64,000 nt of DNA, from positions 62,001 through 126,000 of the forward strand of contig NZ_OPYI01000005.1 in NCBI RefSeq assembly GCF_900343085.1, in the 5' to 3' direction. The position numbers were made by a program, and so were the translations under genes. The notes below the pieces were generated by a model. It saw nothing but the letters and a program-made list of their open reading frames with translations. It ran no database searches and was not told the origin of the DNA. Position 1 is the stretch's first letter. Each line of letters opens with the position of its first letter. Source of the DNA: Aedoeadaptatus coli (GTDB lineage Bacteria; Bacillota; Clostridia; Tissierellales; Peptoniphilaceae). Below are positions 60,804-64,000 of the stretch, in pieces.

Positions 60804-62189
60804 TCAGTCCACACCTGCGACTTCCGCTTCGCACGTCGCCTGCGTGGACTGTCTGCTGTTGGATAACTTTTTAATTTCCTCCAAGAAATCATATCCTTTT
60901 GGTACAAGGGGAGTATAAAACTCTGATATGACACTTGTTCCTACATCAACATAGCCACGACCTTTGATTCGCTTTAAGAAGAAATCCTTTTGTACGTCAC
61001 TGCCAAACATCATGCCATAGCCCATTTCAGACATACGACCTAAAGCCACTCTGAAATTAAACTGATCACGGATTCCGTCGCCTAAATATTTTGCGTCTGG
61101 ACGTTGACAAGCCAGTATTAGAAAGAAGCCAGCTTGACGACCTAACATGACAATCTGTTTCAGCTTATTCATAACTGCGGTGTTTTCTTTTGTTCCCAGC
61201 ATTTCCATGAAAGCGACGTATTCATCAAAGATTAAGAAGTGTGCCGGGAGACCTAAGTAAGCATAATTTTTGCCAGTCTTATAGTTCTTCATCTGCTTCA
61301 TTTCCTCACTACGTTTCATCATTTCTTCATAGAATGTTTCAATGCAAGAAAGCAAGTCTTCTTTTCTATAGTAGACATTTGCCATCACAGAACCTAAGTC
61401 CGCAAGGTCAGCATTTTTCGGGTCAAGAATATACAGTTTTGAATCTGTATGAAGCAAGGCTTCAATCAGTGTCAGTATAAAGTAAGTTTTACCGCCACCT
61501 GTACCACCAGCAATCAACATATGAGGGAGCTTATCATATTCCCACCATACGTTTTTCATTAAGCGAAGTTTACCATCTTTAGCTTCTACTTCATCAATAG
61601 AAATACGACTGGCTATGGTGTCATAGAGCAAAGTATATTCCACATAGGAATCCTTTAACTCTTTATCCGTCAGCTCACAGTACAAGCCACTCTCTAATTT
61701 CTTTTCCAAGTGTAAGAGTTGGTCTTGATATTTTCCCAGCGTGATTTCCACCCGTATCTGTATCAAGCCATTTTTAAGTCGATAATACATTTTAGGGAAG
61801 TAGGTTATCTTTTCCTTTGTACGACCAGCACTATCTTTAAAGAAACCCTCTGTTTTGACCTGTTCAGATTCATACCACTTGTTTTCAAGTATCATCTTTG
61901 CCAGTTTTTGACGGTGGTAAAGTTGTTTAACCGTATCATAGCGAACCCGTTTGAATACAAACGCTACCAGCAAGCAGATAAGAATTGCGACACTGAAACT
62001 GATAATTAAATAGGGAATGTCAATCTTATCTGCTTGTGATAGGTTAAAATCCTGCCAGTTGATCTGCTGGATTGTCTTCACATGAAACAGTCCGACAACC
62101 AGCAGGAAAACAGGCAGGAGTGACGCTATCGTAAAATGAAAGACTAAATCTTTACCAGATGGGCGAATCCTTTTACCACGCTGTTTCAT
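60804..62189 (-). CDS. orf21: Tn916 Orf21, FtsK/SpoIIIE-type coupling protein
   Basis: A 461-residue protein with two membrane helices (about 15-35 and 50-72) and an FtsK-like motor: Walker A AGGTGGGKTYF (about 215), Walker B HFLIFDEYVAFME (about 300) and ACQRPDAKYLG. TcpA-type coupling protein that hands DNA bound by Orf20 to the channel. Confidence 0.95.
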   Translation of the reverse strand: MKQRGKRIRPSGKDLVFHFTIASLLPVFLLVVGLFHVKTIQQINWQDFNLSQADKIDIPYLIISFSVAILICLLVAFVFKRVRYDTVKQLYHRQKLAKMILENKWYESEQVKTEGFFKDSAGRTKEKITYFPKMYYRLKNGLIQIRVEITLGKYQDQLLHLEKKLESGLYCELTDKELKDSYVEYTLLYDTIASRISIDEVEAKDGKLRLMKNVWWEYDKLPHMLIAGGTGGGKTYFILTLIEALLHTDSKLYILDPKNADLADLGSVMANVYYRKEDLLSCIETFYEEMMKRSEEMKQMKNYKTGKNYAYLGLPAHFLIFDEYVAFMEMLGTKENTAVMNKLKQIVMLGRQAGFFLILACQRPDAKYLGDGIRDQFNFRVALGRMSEMGYGMMFGSDVQKDFFLKRIKGRGYVDVGTSVISEFYTPLVPKGYDFLEEIKKLSNSRQSTQATCEAEVAGVD

Positions 62190-62217
62190 GCGAAAAAGTC
62201 TCCTTTCTACCTAGCGA

Positions 62218-62604
62218 CTATTTGTCTTGTGTCGGTTCTTTCTTTGCTTGTGGTTGAGCTTTGAATGAACTAGAATCCTTTGTCAGCACAATATCGTCTG
62301 CCTTGATATACCAGTCAACATCTGCTCCTTGATAGGTGGCAGTAGCAACGGTGTCCGCAATGGGATTGATAAGTTCCACCCGTGCGTTATAATCAAACTC
62401 TTTCAAAGGCACGCTGGCAGGAATACTTACTTGAATCATGCGTCCTTGTCCTTTGGATTTTAAGTCATAGGTACGTTCCTTGATTTCATCTGAAACCGAC
62501 CCGTCTTCATTTTGGATTCTCACTTCACGACGTAGAGCAGAGAATTTCAATTCTCCAAAAGTCGTGTCTTTATCTAATACAATGCCATTTGCTAATCTCA
62601 TCAT
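62218..62604 (-). CDS. orf22: Tn916 Orf22, YdcP-family protein
   Basis: A 128-residue DUF961/YdcP-type protein, paired with orf23. Opening MMRLANGIVLDKDTTFGELK is typical. Family members act as accessory factors, probably at oriT or helicase loading in Tn916/ICEBs1 relatives. AGAGAGG precedes the start. Confidence 0.92.
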   Translation of the reverse strand: MMRLANGIVLDKDTTFGELKFSALRREVRIQNEDGSVSDEIKERTYDLKSKGQGRMIQVSIPASVPLKEFDYNARVELINPIADTVATATYQGADVDWYIKADDIVLTKDSSSFKAQPQAKKEPTQDK

Positions 62605-62619
62605 TTTTCCTCTCTTTCT

Positions 62620-62934
62620 TTATTCTTTTATCATGTCGTCAGCATGTAAAAGGTAATTTGTAAAACCACGAGTGCCGATTTTGTAGCCCTCTGCGGTAAT
62701 ACGTGGATTGACTAACTTCACACGTTCCTCAAAGCCGAAATGTTTTTCGCCAGCTTCAGCAGGAAGCACCACCACAATATCATCTGCTCTTTGAACATCA
62801 GAATAGAGATTATAGCTTCTTGATAAGACAGTTAGCCGTCCGTTGATTCTTCGCTGAACGACTTTATCCTCGCCAGCAAATTCTAAATTGCCGAATGTTT
62901 TTTCCATGTTGGGAATCACAAATTTAAGTTCCAT
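62620..62934 (-). CDS. orf23: Tn916 Orf23, YdcP-family protein
   Basis: A 104-residue DUF961/YdcP-type protein, a paralogue of orf22 (NLEFAGEDKVVQRRINGRLT against the corresponding orf22 stretch). It is 15 bases upstream of orf22 and belongs to the same transfer operon. Confidence 0.92.
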   Translation of the reverse strand: MELKFVIPNMEKTFGNLEFAGEDKVVQRRINGRLTVLSRSYNLYSDVQRADDIVVVLPAEAGEKHFGFEERVKLVNPRITAEGYKIGTRGFTNYLLHADDMIKE

Positions 62935-62956
62935 ATTTTTACCTATCCTTTCTTTT

Positions 62957-63031
62957 TTATTGGCTGAATGAATGTTTGATGGTCTTAAAGAGTGGGGAAC
63001 GACCTTTTGATTCTTGATTTTTTGTTTTCAT
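62957..63031 (-). CDS. orf24: Tn916 Orf24-like very small ORF
   Basis: A 24-residue basic peptide (MKTKNQESKGRSPLFKTIKH and four more residues). GAAAGGAAGTG lies at the correct distance before the ATG. It is the first ORF of the transfer operon and is too short for standard gene calling. Confidence 0.65.
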   Translation of the reverse strand: MKTKNQESKGRSPLFKTIKHSFSQ

Positions 63032-63064
63032 AAGTTCACTTCCTTTCAAAATCGGGTAAAAAAA

Positions 63065-63091
63065 TAGACACCTCATTTTTTGAAGTGTCTA
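63065..63091. repeat. Hairpin near the orf24 end of Tn916
   Basis: TAGACACCTCA and TGAAGTGTCTA form an inverted repeat with one mismatch around a T-rich loop. It lies upstream of orf24 and could be a leader hairpin or terminator for circularised transcription. Confidence 0.4.
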
Positions 63092-63244
63092 CCTATTAAA
63101 TATTCAAATTTTATTGGAAGTATCTTTATATCTTCACTTTTCAAGGATAAATCGTCGTATCAAAGCTCATTCATAAGTAGTAAATTAGTAGTAAATTGAG
63201 TGGTTTTGACCTTGATAAAGTGTGATAAGTCCAGTTTTTATGCG

Positions 63245-63270
63245 GATAACTAGATTTTTATGCTATTTTT
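63245..63270. repeat. Tn916 terminal inverted repeat, orf24 end
   Basis: The 26-mer starting GATAACTAGATTTTTATG is the imperfect inverted partner of 45231-45256 and marks the other end of the transposon. Confidence 0.85.
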
Positions 63271-63385
63271 AGGAAAAATCTTGTTTAAATTAATTGCGAT
63301 AGCCTGTCATCTATTAATTGCATTCGTTCTGCTTGCATTCTCGGTGTTATCTCTTGTGATAGGCTGTCAATTTTCCAGACGATAA
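63271..63385 (+). pseudogene. 3' part of small membrane-protein ORF split by Tn916
   Basis: The frame reading GKILFKLIAIACHLLIAFVL and ending FSRR at TAA 63383-63385 continues the 5' piece at 45194 once transposon and five coupling bases are removed. The product would be a 48-residue single-span membrane protein. It is out of reach of its start codon in the present arrangement. Confidence 0.65.
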
Positions 63386-63416
63386 AATATTTCTTTTATA
63401 CTAGCATAGTCTGGAA

Positions 63417-63447
63417 GGGTCGGAGCTTTGCGCTTCGATCCTTTTTT
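63417..63447 (+). terminator. Terminator after the split ORF
   Basis: A 10-bp stem (63417-63426 with 63432-63441, two G-U pairs) with TTTGC loop is followed by TTTTTT. It closes the ParB-like operon of the ICE as it was before Tn916 insertion. Confidence 0.8.
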
Positions 63448-63459
63448 GTTGTATTAGAA

Positions 63460-63482
63460 AACCCCCGGTTAGACCGGGGGTT
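63460..63482. repeat. IS200-type left-end hairpin
   Basis: AACCCCCGGT and ACCGGGGGTT form a perfect 10-bp hairpin about 95 bases before the tnpA start. IS200/IS605 transposases recognise such subterminal hairpins. Confidence 0.7.
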
Positions 63483-63577
63483 CCGTTTAGCTTTGGCGAT
63501 GAGAACCTAACAGCCTCTCGTGTTATGATAAAAAAGGTCTGGAAACCACGCAACATTATCATCAACAGGAGGTAAAG

Positions 63578-63829
63578 ATGTCATCGCTAAATGACACTCA
63601 TAGTCTATCACACACAAAATGGAATTGTAAGTATCACGTTGTATTTGCACCGAAATATAGAAGAAAAGAATTCTATGGGTCAAAGCGACTCGAAATAGGT
63701 GCAATTTTGCGAGAGTTATGTGGTTGGAAAGAAGTCAACATATATGTAGTCAATAATATTGTATCTTTCGTCAATAGAGGCTTCGCCTTTTGTATTAAAT
63801 CTGTTCTCAATTTAACAACCCTGGTTTAG
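63578..63829 (+). pseudogene. tnpA: Truncated IS200-type TnpA (Y1 transposase)
   Basis: Residues 1-55 match the start of IS200 TnpA (THSLSHTKWNCKYHVVFAPK, then YRRKEFYG and IGAILRELC). After about 63745 the frame runs into unrelated sequence and stops at residue 83. The histidine pair (HUH) and catalytic tyrosine of Y1 transposases are missing, so it is inactive. AGGAGG precedes the ATG. The element was probably cut by a deletion or a later insertion. Confidence 0.8.
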
Positions 63830-64000
63830 CTTACCGAGAAAAGGTACGTTTAAATTATTTAAGGAAACCACCTAAAAAGTGAAATGAGGAACATTGAATA
63901 GATACATTACAATAAATTAGAATTCTACTACCACAAAGATTAGAAAATATGAAAAAGGGGAAGTTATCAAAAAGAAAAGAGAACTTTAATACAGTGCAGA
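63830..64000. other. Unassigned right edge
   Basis: The last 170 bases show no supported gene. A short frame ending LNYLRKPPKK before the TGA at about 63880 could be the tail of a decayed gene. No copy of the ssrA 3' end is present, so the ICE continues beyond the window. Confidence 0.4.

Larger units (their letters stand above)
45231..63270 (-). mobile_element. Tn916-type conjugative transposon carrying tet(M)
   Basis: A complete element of 18,040 bp in reverse orientation: int end on the left, orf24 end on the right. Its limits are set by 26-bp imperfect inverted repeats, 45231-45256 and 63245-63270. Gene order is int, xis, orf8, orf7, orf9 (opposite strand), orf6, tet(M) with leader, orf13-20, oriT, orf21-24, as in Tn916, and all the main proteins look full length. 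It lies inside the larger ICE. Tn916 makes no target duplication, and the flanks TCTTTTTT and AGGAAAAATC have the T-rich/A-rich look of its preferred targets. Both elements are expected to be separately mobile. Confidence 0.96.

Noticed and set aside
63790-63882. Tail of another transposase (frame ending KPPKK)
   Set aside because: Too short and without a recognisable family motif; mentioned only as a possible relic.
63271-64000. Right attachment site of the outer ICE
   Set aside because: No copy of the ssrA 3' end was found; the sequence here continues the ICE operon and then an IS200 fragment.

Overview
The window holds the end of a chromosomal segment of a low-GC-type Gram-positive bacterium (Bacillota), followed by a large integrative and conjugative element (ICE) that is itself interrupted by a complete Tn916-type transposon carrying tet(M). 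The surface proteins with copper-amine-oxidase-type stalk domains and the general gene style recall Peptoniphilaceae and related anaerobic cocci, but this is inference and the genus cannot be fixed. The chromosomal part (1-4757) is visibly richer in G+C than the ICE.

Chromosome, 1-4757: the end of a CBS-domain CorC/HlyC-type protein, a cation diffusion facilitator, a TraX-family membrane protein and an ABC exporter, all on the plus strand, then the tmRNA gene ssrA (4407-4757). The ICE abuts the CCA end of ssrA, the usual target of tyrosine recombinases that use tRNA-like ends.

ICE control and replication, 4758-10156: a tyrosine integrase and a self-cleaving-type CI repressor on the minus strand, a structured RNA-like locus between them, a divergent repressor/Cro promoter region with repeated operators, an Xis-like protein, a replication initiator whose coding sequence contains five 22-bp iterons and an AT-rich stretch (probable origin), a phage-type helicase loader, and a RinA/ArpU-like regulator followed by a cluster of TTTTGTCCG repeats. 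This half looks like a temperate phage early region.

ICE transfer region, 10157-45230: PcfB-like accessory factor, a coiled-coil surface protein, VirD4/TraG coupling ATPase, Maff2-type small membrane protein, TrbL/VirB6-like protein, PrgI, VirB4, a four-domain cell-wall hydrolase, DUF4315 and DUF4366-type proteins, topoisomerase III, three OB-fold (SSB-like) domains in two genes, and a 2850-residue antirestriction-like/methyltransferase/SNF2 helicase with a TnpV-like gene nested out of frame. Secreted proteins (NlpC/P60, stalk domain, CAP domain) and a ParB-like gene follow. This gene order resembles the Tn1549/CTn family. No relaxase of this element is visible; it may lie beyond the right edge.

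Tn916-type element, 45231-63270: about 18.04 kb, inserted in reverse, with int, xis, orf7-9, orf6, tet(M) with its leader, the conjugation genes orf13-17 and orf19, ardA, the MobT-type relaxase orf20, oriT, the FtsK-type coupling protein orf21 and orf22-24. Its 26-bp imperfect terminal repeats are recognisable. It splits a small 48-codon membrane-protein ORF of the host ICE, which becomes continuous when the transposon and one 5-bp coupling sequence are removed.

Right edge, 63271-64000: the rest of the split ORF, a terminator, and the left part of an IS200-type element with a truncated transposase.
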